Assembly: GCA_000310025.1 (NCBI GenBank)
Contig: FN648938.1
Span: forward strand, 655,952-674,171
DNA: 18,220 nucleotides
Reading direction: 5' to 3'
From: Ectocarpus siliculosus
Taxonomy: Eukaryota; Sar; Phaeophyceae; Ectocarpales; Ectocarpaceae
The notes under the pieces are model-generated. The model worked only from the letters and a program-made list of their open reading frames with translations, searched no databases and had not been told where the DNA came from. How positions within the stretch are numbered: the stretch's first letter is position 1; each line of letters opens with the position of its first letter. The translations under genes and the position numbers were made by a program. Below are positions 17,701 to 18,220 of this stretch, in pieces.

Positions 17701-18220
17701 ATGCCGTGTGCGGAAGGTGAACTGTGCCTTCAACAGAACAGAACGCCGAAGGCCCCTCATGGCCACGTCTGCAAGGGAGGATGTGGCGGGCGGCTCCATG
17801 GCACTTGCGGCAGCGTGGAGGGTGACTTCGAAACATCCCGCATCTGCAGTTCTTGCGTCGCTGCTAAGACTGGCAAGCGCAAAGCGACCGCAGCTGGGGT
17901 TGATGCTGGGGCGGGACCATCTAAACGTCCGACAGAGAAAGGGGGGGGGAAGAAGGCTTCTCGCGCGCGGCTGAGCAACGCTGACAAGGTTGAGGTCCTC
18001 AAGCTGCTGGATGCCAAGATTTCTCATGAGCAGATAGCAGATCGCTTTAAGTGCTCGGAACGGCTGGTCTGCAAGGTGAACGCTGAACGGAAGGAAGTGG
18101 AGGCTAAGGCAGCTGCAGGCGACGGAAGCCAGAAAACCGCACGCAGAGGAGACTTTCCGGAGGTAGGTAGAGTACACGACATGCCTGGCAATTTCCTCTC
18201 GAACGTTGTTTTTCCCCGCC
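17701..18220 (+). CDS. Pogo-like transposase, N-terminal part (runs off the window)
   Basis: The frame opens at the first ATG after an in-frame TAG at 17602 and stays open to the last base, giving 173 codons. Residues about 20-55 hold a Cys/His cluster, HVCKGGCGGRLHGTC and then RICSSC, that looks zinc-binding. A basic linker with KRPTEK and GGGKKASRAR may be a nuclear localisation signal. Residues about 95-140 form a helix-turn-helix of CENP-B/Psq type: LSNADKVEVLKLLDAKISH, EQIADRFKCSERLVCKVNAE. The sequence then reads RRGDFPE, where this family usually continues into the second HTH, but a GAG/GTAGGT donor at 18163 suggests an intron begins there. The DDE catalytic domain would lie outside the window. 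The protein would bind the element's ends and move it by cut-and-paste. Confidence 0.7.
   Translation, partial: MPCAEGELCLQQNRTPKAPHGHVCKGGCGGRLHGTCGSVEGDFETSRICSSCVAAKTGKRKATAAGVDAGAGPSKRPTEKGGGKKASRARLSNADKVEVLKLLDAKISHEQIADRFKCSERLVCKVNAERKEVEAKAAAGDGSQKTARRGDFPEVGRVHDMPGNFLSNVVFPR

Larger units (their letters stand above)
17445..18220 (+). mobile_element. 5' end of a pogo/Tigger-like DNA transposon
   Basis: The element appears to start CAGTGGGGGGCCCTC directly after a TA (17443-17444). Pogo/Tigger elements duplicate TA and often begin CAG. The first 180 bp contain repeated ATAGTGCC motifs and a perfect hairpin, followed by a transposase frame with a CENP-B/Psq-type helix-turn-helix. The right end is outside the window, so terminal inverted repeats cannot be confirmed. 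Confidence 0.6.

Noticed and set aside
17530-18177. 215-codon minus-strand frame
   Set aside because: Antisense to the transposase frame, which has clear Cys/His and HTH motifs on the plus strand; it also starts inside the transposase and ends in the hairpin.

Overview
The window looks like nuclear DNA from an intron-bearing eukaryote with a repeat-rich, moderately GC-rich genome. A stramenopile, most likely a brown alga of the Ectocarpus type, fits best. This rests on the style of the Copia and non-LTR retroelements, TTAGGG-type telomere-like motifs, short GT-AG introns and a secreted protein resembling the vanadium-haloperoxidase-related family. The taxon is an inference; no marker gene such as rRNA is present.

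Layout. (1) 1-1110, minus strand: a decayed non-LTR reverse-transcriptase tail, itself interrupted by a nested 62-bp fragment of the same kind of 3' end. (2) 1418-4237, minus: the one convincing host gene. It has six exons with mutually consistent splice phases and a signal peptide, and its 3' exons lie beyond exon 6. (3) 4238-5800: no gene, but a short tandem repeat and a set of GC-rich palindromes. (4) 5795-6707: a second non-LTR 3' end with a C-run tail abuts an approximately 806-bp element. That element has inverted arms of about 225 bp around a core holding telomere-like hexamers and a 51-bp minisatellite. (5) 6978-12941: a complete but old Ty1/Copia retrotransposon with two diverged LTRs and a polypurine tract. 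Its gag and integrase frames are broken, while the reverse transcriptase/RNase H frame is still open. (6) 12942-15060: anonymous DNA, a tRNA-derived SINE-like unit and an 86-89 bp tandem array carrying telomere-like motifs. (7) 15061-17440: no firm gene, with weak exon-like stretches on the minus strand. (8) 17445-18220: the 5' end of a pogo/Tigger-like DNA transposon. It has a TA/CAG start, seven ATAGTGCC motifs, a perfect 16-bp hairpin, and a transposase reading frame that runs off the window.

Most of the window is therefore mobile DNA of four classes (LINE, Copia LTR, SINE-like, DNA transposon), layered around a single secreted-protein gene. No operon-type cooperation is expected. The points of most interest are the structured left end of the pogo-like element with its zinc-binding transposase N-terminus, the long-inverted-repeat element with a telomere-like core, the C-run tails of the non-LTR 3' ends, and the reconstructed haloperoxidase-like gene whose catalytic 3' half may have been lost to or displaced by a retroelement.
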